A DNA stretch of 30,851 bases from an uncultured Lachnospiraceae bacterium (GCA_900551235.1 URUU01000023.1:1-30851); one strand, 5' to 3'. Positions 17,427-26,337 are shown, counted from the stretch's first letter. Notes: generated from the letters alone by a model not told the origin. Numbers and translations are program-made.

Positions 17427-20400
17427 TTATTTGGTTATTTTTACGCCTGCTTTCTGCCCTTTGCCTTTCAGCAGTCGTTTGTAAGCAGTAAGTTTCTTCT
17501 TCGGTACTTTGATTCTGCATTTTGCATTAATACCTTTGAATGCTTTCTTTCCTACTTTTTTCAGTTTTGCTGATTTGATCGTGAGCTTCTTCAGCCTGGA
17601 ATCACCGCTAAATGCATTGGCGCCGATCTTGGCAACATTCTTGCCGACCGTAACCTGTTTCAGTTTTTTGTTGTTCTTAAATGCATTTTTGGAAATTTCC
17701 GTTACCTTGAAGGAAATGCCGTCTACTTTTACACTTGCCGGTACTGTAAATTTCTTTTCATTTTTATTTGTCAGTTTTACAAGTGTAACCGTTCCGTTCT
17801 TTGCATCGGATTTTGTTACTTTGTAGATTGCTTTTCCGACTGTCTTTGTAGCTCCAACTGCAGGTACTTTCGCAGTCGGTGCTTCTGTAGCCGGTGTTTC
17901 TGGCTGCTGTGTCTGTGTTCCGGATACTTTTTCAAGTTTTGTTTCTGCAGCTTTCAATGCCTTCAGTGCCGTTTCCAGTTCCTCTTTTGTTGCACCTGCT
18001 TTTTCTGCAACAGCCCTGGCATCTGTCAGAGCTTTCTGATAAGCATCCCAGGTTTCCTTTGTGTAATCACTTTGTTTTTTGTTTTCTGCGGCTTTGATTG
18101 CATCTTTGACCTGATTCAGAACTTCTGTCGGTTCATCTGTCTTGGAATCATCAATGCTTACCGTTACTTTGCATACTGCAGTCTTGTTTCCGTCTGCTGT
18201 TGTTACTGTGATGTCTGCAGTTCCCTTTGCCACTGCTGTTACAAGTCCTTCTGGTGTAACAGTTGCTACTTTTTCATTACTTGTTGCATATGTTACGTTT
18301 TTGTTGGTTGCATTTGCTGGTGCTACCGTTGCAGTAAGCCGTACTGTCTGACCTTTTGCTGTCAGAGTTGCTTCTGTCTTATTCAGGGTCACACCTGTAA
18401 CTGCTACTGCCTGTTTTTCCCATTTTGCAAAGAGTGTCAGATTCTGAGTTATCGGTGCTGTTTCTGTATAAGCACTGTCTGCGGTACAGTTTACATTTGT
18501 AAACCAGCCCTTGAATACATATCCTTCTCTGGTCGGTGCTTCCGGCAGGCTCCAGGTCGCTCCGTCTGCAACTTTCAGTGCATCAATGCTGCCTCCGCCC
18601 ATGGTATCAAAGGTAATCTTATGTTTCTTCTGTACGGTCTCACTCTGAATAGCTTTTCCATAAACCTCTGCTTCGCAGATGTGGTTTCCGCCATGTTTTG
18701 CTCCATCTGTCTTAACACTTCCACGCATGTAAATGCGGATATAACGTGCTTCTGTTTCATTGGCAGCAAATGTTTTTCCTTCACTTGTCTCTGCATATGC
18801 TGCATCCGGATTTGCCAGTTTGTCTGCACTCAGCAGATTATATGCATAATTTTCATCAGATACCGTGCTGTAAAGTACGGTGTCATTTGCATCAAAGCTG
18901 GCATCCTTGGATGCTACGATCATGGTATCCTGATAAGTACGTCCGTCTGCAAAATAACGCCACATATTGATCTTGTCAAGTTTGAATACATCGCCAAGGT
19001 CAATCTGGAAGTATACACTTGTTCCATTTAAAACATCATTTTCGATGCTGTCCAGTGTGCAGGTAAAGGAACCTGAACTCTTGTCACCATCAATCATTTT
19101 TGATGTCGGACTCTTTGCATTTGAAACATCTGCATCTGTATCTGCACGTTTTACTGTAATATTAGAAGCCTGAAGCGGAATCTTTCCATTTGCATCCGGT
19201 ACGATGCCAGAGCTGCCGCTGTTGTCATCACCTACTACTGTTTTGACTGCTTCCAGTGTTGTCAGTGACATGGTTGCATCTTTCACCTGTGCTTCACTTA
19301 CCTGAAAGTCGCTTCCGCCTCCGATGGTGAGTGTTCCTTCTGCCAGATCTTTGATGTCTTTGCTGTATTTGCTGGAATCCAGTGTACCATTGACATAAAT
19401 CTTCACCATACCGTTTTTCTCACGGATACCCGCAAGATGTTTCCATGTGCCATCGTTTACGGTTTCTTTTGATGTTACGGTTACATCGCCAACGGTAAAG
19501 ACTGCTTTGCCGTCCGCATTGACAGAAAGGCTGTACTCGCTGCCCTGTTTCAGGATGTTGATGCTGTTTCCTGTTGTCTTTACATAAGAAGCAACAGCAA
19601 AGTCTGCTGTTCCGGTAACAGATGTACCGTTGTTCAGTTCATATTCTCTTGTCAGTGCAAGTACGTTCTTGCCTGCCAGTGCTTCATCTGTTGTTACGGT
19701 TACGTCACCTGCTGCTTTCAGATCATCTTTTGCTGCCACTTTGGCTACGATCTGATTTTCCTGATAGGTAACTTCCGTATTTACGGTTGCTATATTTTTG
19801 TTTAAGTCTGTCAGACCTGTTACAGAAACAGATGCTTTGCTTCCTGCTGTCAGAGCTGCGGCAGTTGTCAGAGTTACTTTTCTCTGGCTTGCACTTACTT
19901 CTGCTGTAGCGGCTACTCCATTGACCATTGCTGTCGGTGTACCTGTCACACGCTCGTCAAAGGTCAGCTCTACTTTGTTGTTTGCAGTTGCTTTTGCCAG
20001 TGTCAGCCCTGGTGCCGTGGTATCTTTCTCTGTAGACAGAGCCCAGATACGTGCCTCACCCGGCTGCAGAGTTATCGTAATCTCGTCACCGTATTTCACA
20101 GTCTGATACTCGGTCTGTGCATCGGTTGTCTTATGATCCAGAATCGTTGTACGGTTCAGTGTTTTGTCTTTCAGGTCTTCAGAAACACCGATGTTTCGAT
20201 CCAGAGTAAAAGTCAGTGTTTTTTCAGATGCACTTGGGTTTCTCATGGAGATGATACCCTCATTGCCATCCCAGCAGGAGAATCCATAGGTATTACCACC
20301 ATCTGGTGTGGTGCCGATCAGTTTTGCATTTCTAAGGATATGGTAATTTTTCTTAGCCCACTCCAGATATTCCGCATTGATCTCCCATTTCTGACCTTCA

Positions 20401-22757
20401 TCGATCATTTCCGGACTGTAGTACAGCTCCCAGAATGAAGTTCCTCTGGTTCCCATCATATACAGATACGTCTTGAATTCATCATTTGTCATCTGATTTG
20501 CCAGGTTCGTTCCCGTCTTTCCGTAAATCGGATCATGGTTGTAAACATTTGACAATGGGAACTGGAACTGTCTTTCTTTTACAAAATCAAAATATCTGCC
20601 GTCACGGTAGGAAAGCAGCTGGTCTACCTGGCTGGTCTGTCCTACACTGATACGTCCCATATCCTGGCTGTTCTGGATCCAGATGGAGTTTGCCCACTGC
20701 AGATACCAAGGACTTGGGTTTACATAGCAGGTCAGATTGAACCACAGATTGTCAATGCCGTTTTTCTCTGCATTGGCACGCAAGGCTTCGAACAGGTCGA
20801 TCCAAGCTTCCCAGGTATCTGTGAAGTAGTACATACCGTTCTTGCCGCCTGTCATATGTTTGTGTGTGCTGTCTTTACAAGCCTGTGTTGCGAAACCATC
20901 AAGTTTCCAGTAATTTACTCTGTATGCATCCTGCATCTGGGTAAAGAACTCAGTCAGTTTGGACACATAACGTCTGTCACCGACATCAATGTCATCAGTT
21001 ACAGCATTGTATGCACCATAACCTGCTTTCTCAATGATCTTACCCATGGCAGCATTGTAATTATAACCACCTCTCGGTCCTAACCATACGCCGAAACCGG
21101 AGCCAAAGCTTTTTGCAAGATCAGAAGCCGGGCGGAATCCATTCGGGAACTTGTTGTTAAACTCCCAGAATCCCGTCACATTGTTGGTTGTACCACAACG
21201 TGCTTTATCATTAACCGGAGAACTTGTGTTTTGGTTGTTGTAGTTGTTCCATCCATCATCCACAACATAAGAATCCATCGGCTCTACGCCGGATTCGGAA
21301 AGTCCTTTTTCCATTTTTGTAAATGCAGACTCAATGTTGGCATCGTTGATGGTCATCATATTGTCATACCAGGAGTTGTACTGTGTACGGAAATCACTTC
21401 TGATAGCAATGCTGTTAATATACTCATAGAAATCCGACTGAATAACGTTCATATCGGTACTTCTTGCTGCACCTGCTACGGTCTGCCAGGTCACATATTT
21501 GCCATCTGTGGTAAGCTGATTGTCCTCCTGCAGTTTCGCAAAAGTCTTACCGGAGAAATAACGCATATGTGCATTTTTATTTGTGTCGATCTCGGTCTCA
21601 GTCATCGGGAACTCACATCCAAGGAACATACCCTGAATGTAAACCGGCTGCCCAAGAGAGATAACATATCCGCTCATACCGCCGACACCAGAACCCATGG
21701 TCGGATGTGTCCAGGTTGCATCGCTGTCATTGACATTTAAAGATTCCAGATCGATATAATCAATCGCCGCTTTCTGCTCATCGCTGACTTCGATTTCCAG
21801 GAACTTGCGCATGAAATGATCGCCATCATCCATGGTAACTTTCATGGTAACATCCCAGTCTACGCCACCTTTCTGAACGGTTTCAAACGGGAAAGATACC
21901 ATGACACCAGTTTCTGTGTCAGTCTTTTCAATACTTGCAGTATCCAGTTTCAGATCACTGGATTTGATTGCATTGCCTGCATCTGCTGTGCTGACCGCTT
22001 TGCTGTACATCTTCACTTCGGCTGCTGTTGCCCAGGCCTGACCATCGGTCTTTGGTGATGTCGCAACCAGTTTTACATAGCGTCCTTTTTTCGGTGTTTT
22101 CAGATTGACATAGATCGTCTCTCTGTCATTGTAGGTAAAGTCACCCTCCGCTGCCAGATTCTCTGCACTTTCCAGAGTCGCTGTATCGTTGCCCACATAC
22201 AGTTTGTATCCCTTGATATCACCGTTTGTAGAGCTGTCCTGACGCGGCTGATAAGAGAACGCTGCGATATCCTGCTCACTCTTCATATCAAAAGTCAGAG
22301 AATGTGGATACGGCTGGTCTGGTGAATATTTACTGTGCCAATATGTAGATGGATCACCATCAATAACATGGGCTCCAGGACCATCCTTTACACCTACTAC
22401 ATCACTGTACTGATCACTTGCCGTAACTGTCCAGCCGCTGCGGTCCAGCTCGCCGTCCATCTTTGTCTCGCCATCCTGGCGAAGCTTGATGATAAACTCT
22501 TCAGAGCCCTGTGCCGGTGTAAACGTCAGATTTGCCCTTTTGTTATCCAGTTCTGCCGTTACCAGCTTGTCACCTGTGGTCGTAAACTTACGCTCCAGGT
22601 ATGCATTTCCTATAGTTACTTCCCCGTTTTTAATGGAAACTGCTGCTTCATTTGCTGCCGCATGAACCGTCGTTCCTGCAGCAACTGCTGGAACTGCGCT
22701 CACAACCATAGCCGCACTCAAAGCAAGAGACAACCATTGTTTTTCTTTCTTTTTCAC
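17427..22757 (-). CDS. Secreted multidomain clan GH-D-like glycosidase
   Basis: 1776 residues. A signal peptide (about 1-34) is followed by an N-terminal beta-sandwich (38-100 and 260-450) interrupted by an F5/8C (CBM32) module (105-252). A GH36/GH27-like barrel (455-720) comes next: YNSWYDNMMT, VVDDGW (Asp500/501), FGVWLGPRGG, YWKLDGF (Asp620, candidate nucleophile) and QNSQDMGR (Asp699, candidate acid/base). After a beta-domain (820-910) come an Ig-like module (911-1000), a LamG-like domain (1000-1165), a second CBM32 (1195-1370), an InlB B-repeat (1376-1448), BIG2 (1452-1535), FIVAR (1545-1612) and a lysine-rich BspA-type leucine-rich repeat tail. No LPXTG motif is seen. A likely role is release of alpha-linked Gal or GalNAc from host glycans, but substrate and exact family are inferred. 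The start codon is GTG with GGAGG 6 nt upstream. It is monocistronic. Confidence 0.8.
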   Translation of the reverse strand: MKKKEKQWLSLALSAAMVVSAVPAVAAGTTVHAAANEAAVSIKNGEVTIGNAYLERKFTTTGDKLVTAELDNKRANLTFTPAQGSEEFIIKLRQDGETKMDGELDRSGWTVTASDQYSDVVGVKDGPGAHVIDGDPSTYWHSKYSPDQPYPHSLTFDMKSEQDIAAFSYQPRQDSSTNGDIKGYKLYVGNDTATLESAENLAAEGDFTYNDRETIYVNLKTPKKGRYVKLVATSPKTDGQAWATAAEVKMYSKAVSTADAGNAIKSSDLKLDTASIEKTDTETGVMVSFPFETVQKGGVDWDVTMKVTMDDGDHFMRKFLEIEVSDEQKAAIDYIDLESLNVNDSDATWTHPTMGSGVGGMSGYVISLGQPVYIQGMFLGCEFPMTETEIDTNKNAHMRYFSGKTFAKLQEDNQLTTDGKYVTWQTVAGAARSTDMNVIQSDFYEYINSIAIRSDFRTQYNSWYDNMMTINDANIESAFTKMEKGLSESGVEPMDSYVVDDGWNNYNNQNTSSPVNDKARCGTTNNVTGFWEFNNKFPNGFRPASDLAKSFGSGFGVWLGPRGGYNYNAAMGKIIEKAGYGAYNAVTDDIDVGDRRYVSKLTEFFTQMQDAYRVNYWKLDGFATQACKDSTHKHMTGGKNGMYYFTDTWEAWIDLFEALRANAEKNGIDNLWFNLTCYVNPSPWYLQWANSIWIQNSQDMGRISVGQTSQVDQLLSYRDGRYFDFVKERQFQFPLSNVYNHDPIYGKTGTNLANQMTNDEFKTYLYMMGTRGTSFWELYYSPEMIDEGQKWEINAEYLEWAKKNYHILRNAKLIGTTPDGGNTYGFSCWDGNEGIISMRNPSASEKTLTFTLDRNIGVSEDLKDKTLNRTTILDHKTTDAQTEYQTVKYGDEITITLQPGEARIWALSTEKDTTAPGLTLAKATANNKVELTFDERVTGTPTAMVNGVAATAEVSASQRKVTLTTAAALTAGSKASVSVTGLTDLNKNIATVNTEVTYQENQIVAKVAAKDDLKAAGDVTVTTDEALAGKNVLALTREYELNNGTSVTGTADFAVASYVKTTGNSINILKQGSEYSLSVNADGKAVFTVGDVTVTSKETVNDGTWKHLAGIREKNGMVKIYVNGTLDSSKYSKDIKDLAEGTLTIGGGSDFQVSEAQVKDATMSLTTLEAVKTVVGDDNSGSSGIVPDANGKIPLQASNITVKRADTDADVSNAKSPTSKMIDGDKSSGSFTCTLDSIENDVLNGTSVYFQIDLGDVFKLDKINMWRYFADGRTYQDTMIVASKDASFDANDTVLYSTVSDENYAYNLLSADKLANPDAAYAETSEGKTFAANETEARYIRIYMRGSVKTDGAKHGGNHICEAEVYGKAIQSETVQKKHKITFDTMGGGSIDALKVADGATWSLPEAPTREGYVFKGWFTNVNCTADSAYTETAPITQNLTLFAKWEKQAVAVTGVTLNKTEATLTAKGQTVRLTATVAPANATNKNVTYATSNEKVATVTPEGLVTAVAKGTADITVTTADGNKTAVCKVTVSIDDSKTDEPTEVLNQVKDAIKAAENKKQSDYTKETWDAYQKALTDARAVAEKAGATKEELETALKALKAAETKLEKVSGTQTQQPETPATEAPTAKVPAVGATKTVGKAIYKVTKSDAKNGTVTLVKLTNKNEKKFTVPASVKVDGISFKVTEISKNAFKNNKKLKQVTVGKNVAKIGANAFSGDSRLKKLTIKSAKLKKVGKKAFKGINAKCRIKVPKKKLTAYKRLLKGKGQKAGVKITK

Positions 22758-22777
22758 AGTATTCCTCCTTTTTGTGC

Positions 22778-22789
22778 AATGTGTACATT
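22778..22789 (-). promoter_or_regulatory. Inverted repeat in the glycosidase leader
   Basis: AATGT-N2-ACATT, between the G tract and the ribosome-binding site. Its half-site resembles that of the promoter-spacer dyad (AACATT/AATGTT), so one regulator could contact both. Confidence 0.3.
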
Positions 22790-22799
22790 TTTGCGTTTA

Positions 22800-22808
22800 C
22801 CCCCCCCC
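22800..22808 (-). repeat. Nine-G homopolymer at the glycosidase transcription start
   Basis: A run of nine C on the plus strand reads as nine G in the transcript direction. It begins 8 nt past the -10 hexamer, where transcription is expected to start. Such a tract is prone to slippage in replication and in initiation. The tract length is seen directly; the effect is inferred. Confidence 0.7.
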
Positions 22809-22815
22809 GAATTTT

Positions 22816-22844
22816 ATAGTAACATTTCACAATGTTTCTGTCAA
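22816..22844 (-). promoter_or_regulatory. Promoter with embedded operator for the glycosidase gene
   Basis: Minus strand TTGACA (22839-22844), 17-bp spacer, TACTAT (22816-22821). A perfect dyad AACATT-TCAC-AATGTT (22821-22836, plus-strand reading) fills the spacer and touches the -10. This is a classical repressor position. Confidence 0.75.
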
Positions 22845-22866
22845 CGCATATTTATAAGATCATCAA

Positions 22867-22923
22867 TATCAAAATATATAAAACTACATGTGCCTGCACA
22901 AGATTGCTTTTATAGTTTTGATA
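22867..22923. repeat. 57-bp imperfect inverted repeat upstream of the glycosidase promoter
   Basis: The left arm (22867-22883) and right arm (22908-22923) share TATCAAAA...TATAAAA with one mismatch and one extra base. The 24-nt centre contains a further TGTGC-CT-GCACA dyad (22890-22901). It lies between the terminator of the lipoprotein gene and the glycosidase -35. Role unknown. Confidence 0.5.
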
Positions 22924-22935
22924 AATAATCCACTT

Positions 22936-22969
22936 AAAAAGACATGCTGATTTTTTCCAACATGTCTTT
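22936..22969 (-). terminator. Terminator of the NikA-like lipoprotein gene
   Basis: 9-bp stem AAAGACATG (22938-22946) / CATGTCTTT (22961-22969) with a 14-nt loop. The minus-strand transcript continues in TTTTTAAG, a usable U tail. It lies 16 bp after the stop codon. Confidence 0.82.
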
Positions 22970-22984
22970 CGCTTGTATCTCTGT

Positions 22985-24595
22985 TCAATTGATATCAAGA
23001 TCCGCTGTCACCTGATAGTAATCGCAGGCATGCGCAATATATCCGCTTACATTTGCACGCGAGATCTGGCTCATTTTCAGGAATGAGCAATATACAAAGG
23101 CATTGTCATCCAGAACGGTCTGCTGCATCTGAACCGCAAGTTCTGCACGTTTGTCGGTGTCAAACTCCCGGCTGAGCTGCTCTTCCAACTGATCCAGTTT
23201 CTCATTTTTATAGGCTCCCTGATTTTTGGTTGCATCGGAAGTGGCAAATACCGTAAACCAGTATTCCGGATCTCCGGTCGGAGCCTGCACATTTGCCATG
23301 GCAGAGACATCCCACGCTGCCGGATCCTGCACAACACTGTTGTTGTCAGCCGTACAGTTGATATCCACATCGATTCCGATGTCTTTTAACGTAGCCTGTG
23401 CGGATTCTGCCAGAAGCGGAAGCTCCTGTCTGCTTGGATAGGTAAGCCATTTGATTTGAAGCTTCTGTCCGTCTTTTTCACGGATTCCATCGCCGTCGCT
23501 GTCTTTCCATCCTGCCTCTTCCAGTACTTTCTTGGCACCTTCCGGATCATAGGATTCGGTCGTTACTTTATCTCCACCAAAAGCAGAACCAGCAGGGAAG
23601 GTTCCATTTGCCGGATAGCCGTTTCCTTCCAGCAGATTTTCCACAAATCCTTCTTTGTCGATACCCATGGCGATCGCTTTTCGCACGGCCGGATCAGTAC
23701 AGACGGAACCTTCGTTGAAATTCATTTTCAGGAAGAAACATCTGGATGTGGAAATCTGTGAAAAGGTAAAGTTATCGTTTTCGAACATAGGATAGCTTTC
23801 ATATGCCATACCATAAGCTGCCTGCACTTCTCCTGAAAGCAATGCATTGGCAAGGGTATTTCCATCGGTGATCGTTTTAATCGTCAGTTCATCAATATGC
23901 GGTGTTCCATTCCAGTAGTTTTCATTTTTCATCAGAGTCAGATGATCGTCGGACTGACAGTCGGTTGCAATGTATGGACCTGTTCCGGCTACGATTCCAT
24001 CGTCAAATCCTGCATCTACATCGATGATACAGCCATATGGATCTCCAAGGTAATTCAAAAGTGCCGGCTTTGGCTCGGATGTGTGGATCGTAAGCACCTG
24101 ACCGTCTGCTTCCATCGAATCAATCTTTGTATCGGCTGCCGCACGGTCATGGTTTGCCAGCAGATGCTCCAGACATTGTTTCACTGCCTCGGCATCCATA
24201 GCTCTGCCACTTGAAAACGTAACATTATCCTGCAGTGTGATTTTCCAGGTGAGCGGATCGGTATTTTCCCACTCTTTTGCCAGCCACGGCTCCAGCTCCA
24301 TATCGTCTGAATATTTTACAAGTGTTTCCCCGATCCCATAGCGGATACATGCCCATCCGGAGTAAGAATTATGCGGGTTGACATCCAGTTCTTCGTTGGA
24401 AGGATTGAAGGTCGTATCTCCGATCACCAGCGTTTTTTTCTCAGAACTGTCTGTGGCTGCCGCAGATGTATCCTCCCCAGCTGCCGTACTTGTCCCGCTT
24501 TCCGTTTTGTCATTCTTGCTTCCGCAGCCGTACAGTCCCAGGCTGAGTGTCACGGTAAGAAGCAATGCCATTATTTTTTTCATGTTCTTTTTCAT
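22985..24595 (-). CDS. NikA-like substrate-binding lipoprotein (family 5)
   Basis: Extracellular solute-binding protein of a nickel/peptide-class ABC importer, tethered by lipidation. The lipobox LYGC places the lipid cysteine at 24, followed by an acidic Ser/Thr/Ala linker. The body shows the family 5 pattern: LVKYSDDMELEPWLAKEWE, VTFSSGRAMDAEAV, GTGPYIATD, NENYWNGTPHIDELTIK and PEGAKKVLEEAGWKDSDGDG. These blocks resemble NikA more than OppA. 536 residues from the ATG at 24595, which has AAAGGA 7 nt upstream; longer in-frame starts are AT-rich and unsupported. It is the last gene of the transporter group, 197 bp after the second ATPase, with a candidate promoter of its own. The ligand (Ni2+, Co2+, a metallophore complex, or peptide) cannot be told from sequence. 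Confidence 0.85.
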   Translation of the reverse strand: MKKNMKKIMALLLTVTLSLGLYGCGSKNDKTESGTSTAAGEDTSAAATDSSEKKTLVIGDTTFNPSNEELDVNPHNSYSGWACIRYGIGETLVKYSDDMELEPWLAKEWENTDPLTWKITLQDNVTFSSGRAMDAEAVKQCLEHLLANHDRAAADTKIDSMEADGQVLTIHTSEPKPALLNYLGDPYGCIIDVDAGFDDGIVAGTGPYIATDCQSDDHLTLMKNENYWNGTPHIDELTIKTITDGNTLANALLSGEVQAAYGMAYESYPMFENDNFTFSQISTSRCFFLKMNFNEGSVCTDPAVRKAIAMGIDKEGFVENLLEGNGYPANGTFPAGSAFGGDKVTTESYDPEGAKKVLEEAGWKDSDGDGIREKDGQKLQIKWLTYPSRQELPLLAESAQATLKDIGIDVDINCTADNNSVVQDPAAWDVSAMANVQAPTGDPEYWFTVFATSDATKNQGAYKNEKLDQLEEQLSREFDTDKRAELAVQMQQTVLDDNAFVYCSFLKMSQISRANVSGYIAHACDYYQVTADLDIN

Positions 24596-24625
24596 GCGTT
24601 TTTCCTTTCTCTTTTTCTTTTTGAT

Positions 24626-24663
24626 ATTATACAACTTGTCTCTGACATACTATGGTAACCATA
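24626..24663 (-). promoter_or_regulatory. Candidate promoter and palindrome before the lipoprotein gene
   Basis: A perfect TATAAT (24626-24631, minus strand) lies about 30 bp before the ATG, but its -35 region is poor. Overlapping that region is a palindrome with arms TATGGT/ACCATA and a 1-nt centre (24651-24663). A weak -35 plus an overlapping dyad suggests a regulated promoter. This is inferred. Confidence 0.45.
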
Positions 24664-24762
24664 AATCGCTCCGTCACAAAATAACTTTCGCATTTTTTCA
24701 ATCGGATGTATATAAAACTTGTCATTCGATTCTGATTCGTTTTGCTGACATCTATCTGATCC

Positions 24763-24777
24763 GTATATTTGCTATAC
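24763..24777. promoter_or_regulatory. Dyad GTATA-N5-TATAC
   Basis: Perfect 5-bp arms with a 5-nt centre, just downstream of the second ATPase stop codon. The GTAT/ATAC arms resemble the dyad at 29951-29967. Possibly an operator for the lipoprotein gene. Confidence 0.3.
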
Positions 24778-24792
24778 AAACAACTGCCGGCA

Positions 24793-25551
24793 TCACAGCA
24801 CACTGTCCAGCAGCATACGTGTGTATTCATGTTTTGGAAAACACAGCACTTCTTCTGTTTTTCCCTGTTCTACGATTTTTCCCTGATACATGACCAGTAC
24901 ACGGTCACAGAAATTTTGCACCAGTGCAATATCGTGGCAGATAAACAGATACGACATCTGACGTTCTTCCTGCAGAGCATCTAAAAGCTGCAGAATCTCT
25001 GCCTGGACGGTGACATCAAGTGCGGACGTCGCTTCATCTAAAATCAGCAGTCTGGGCTTGATTGCAATCGATCTTGCAATCGCTGCCCTCTGGCACTGTC
25101 CGCCGCTGACTTCATGTGGATAACGTTTCATAAAATTTTCCGGCAGTCCGCACTGCTTAAAAAGCTCTTTCACAATTTCCATAGCTTCTTTCTTTGGCAT
25201 ACCGGCATTTCTCAGGCTCTCTGCCACAGCATCTCCGAGGCGGCATCTCGGATCAAAGCTTTCGGTCGGCGTCTGAAAAACCATCTGCATTTTCCGGTAA
25301 ATGTTTTTCATTTTGTTTCTTTTATAGTGGGTGATCTCTTCTCCATCGAGCAGAATCTTTCCATCGGTACTGTCAAGAAGCCTGGTGATCATATTTACAA
25401 CCGTCGTCTTTCCGCTTCCGCTCTCCCCGATGATCGCCAGCTTTTCTCCCGGAAACAATTCAAAACTGACATCATCCACCGCCTTATATTCATCCTCTTT
25501 TCCATTCGAAAAAATTTTAGTCAGATGCGAAATCTGTAATAATGGCTCCAT
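24793..25551 (-). CDS. ABC importer ATPase, NikE-like
   Basis: Second nucleotide-binding subunit of the nickel/peptide-class importer. 252 residues. Walker A GESGSGKTT (42-50), Q-loop VFQTPTESFDP, signature VSGGQCQR (148-155), Walker B LLILDEATSA (168-177) and His switch FICHDIALV. The signature has an unusual Cys where Gln is commonest. The protein ends just after the EYTRMLL segment, as in the short NikD/NikE ATPases and unlike the roughly 330-residue Opp/Dpp ATPases. The ATG at 25551 has a GGAGGTG site. It starts 4 nt after the other ATPase. Confidence 0.87.
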   Translation of the reverse strand: MEPLLQISHLTKIFSNGKEDEYKAVDDVSFELFPGEKLAIIGESGSGKTTVVNMITRLLDSTDGKILLDGEEITHYKRNKMKNIYRKMQMVFQTPTESFDPRCRLGDAVAESLRNAGMPKKEAMEIVKELFKQCGLPENFMKRYPHEVSGGQCQRAAIARSIAIKPRLLILDEATSALDVTVQAEILQLLDALQEERQMSYLFICHDIALVQNFCDRVLVMYQGKIVEQGKTEEVLCFPKHEYTRMLLDSVL

Positions 25552-25555
25552 TTTT

Positions 25556-26335
25556 TCACCTCCGAAGAACAGGAATAGCTGCAAGTAATCGCTTTGTATA
25601 ATCCGACTGCGGATGACTCAGTACCTCCTGCGTCTTTCCGTATTCTTCCATTTTTCCATCTTTCAGAACCAGCATGGAGTCCGCCATCGCACGGATCACT
25701 CCGATGTTGTGCGTAACGATAAGGATCGTTGTCCCATACTGTTCTCGGATCATTTTCATCTGCTCTACGACCTGTTTCTGAATCGAAACATCCAGTGCCG
25801 AAGTCGGCTCATCCGCAAGCAGGATCTTCGGTTTTAAGAGCATCGCTGCCGCAACGCCGACACGCTGCTGCATGCCACCCGACAGCTCAAACGGATAACT
25901 TTTCAGGATTCTTTTTGGATCCTGAAATCCGAATTTTGCAAGCATTTCCACTGCTTCATCCTCAAATTCGGCTTTTTTTATTTTTCGGTGCTCTTTCATT
26001 TCTTCCAGCAGCTGATCCCCAACGGTTCGGATCGGGCAGAAAGAACTTCCGGCATTCTGGAAGATCATGCCAATTTCGCTCCCGCAGATTTTACGTAGTT
26101 CTTTTGCATTTAAATCCAGAAGATTTTTTTCTTCGTACCAGATCTTTCCGCCTGTGACACTTCCATTCTTTCCAAGCAATCCGATTGCTGCCTTAATCAA
26201 TGTGGATTTGCCGCTTCCGCTCTCCCCTGCGATCCCTAAGATTTCACCTTTTTCTGCCGAAAAGCTGACCTTTTTGATTACCGGACTGCCATTGTAACAG
26301 ATATCGACGTTTTCATAGCAAATGATTCCTGACAT
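25556..26335 (-). CDS. ABC importer ATPase, NikD-like
   Basis: First nucleotide-binding subunit of the importer. 259 residues. Walker A GESGSGKST (37-45), Q-loop IFQNAGSSF, signature LSGGMQQR (151-158), Walker B ILLADEPTSA (171-180) and His switch VTHNIGVI. The short C-terminus (DYTKRLLAAIPVL) again fits the nickel subgroup rather than oligopeptide transporters. GAGAGG lies about 5 nt upstream of the ATG. The gene begins 2 nt after the preceding permease stop. It probably pairs with the NikE-like subunit as a heterodimer. Confidence 0.87.
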   Translation of the reverse strand: MSGIICYENVDICYNGSPVIKKVSFSAEKGEILGIAGESGSGKSTLIKAAIGLLGKNGSVTGGKIWYEEKNLLDLNAKELRKICGSEIGMIFQNAGSSFCPIRTVGDQLLEEMKEHRKIKKAEFEDEAVEMLAKFGFQDPKRILKSYPFELSGGMQQRVGVAAAMLLKPKILLADEPTSALDVSIQKQVVEQMKMIREQYGTTILIVTHNIGVIRAMADSMLVLKDGKMEEYGKTQEVLSHPQSDYTKRLLAAIPVLRR

Positions 26336-26337
26336 AT

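Noticed and set aside
18072..19031. Long plus-strand open frame opposite the glycosidase gene
   Set aside because: It is a shadow of the minus-strand coding sequence, very rich in Cys, Phe and Ile with no recognisable domain and no ribosome site, while the opposite frame has clear domains.
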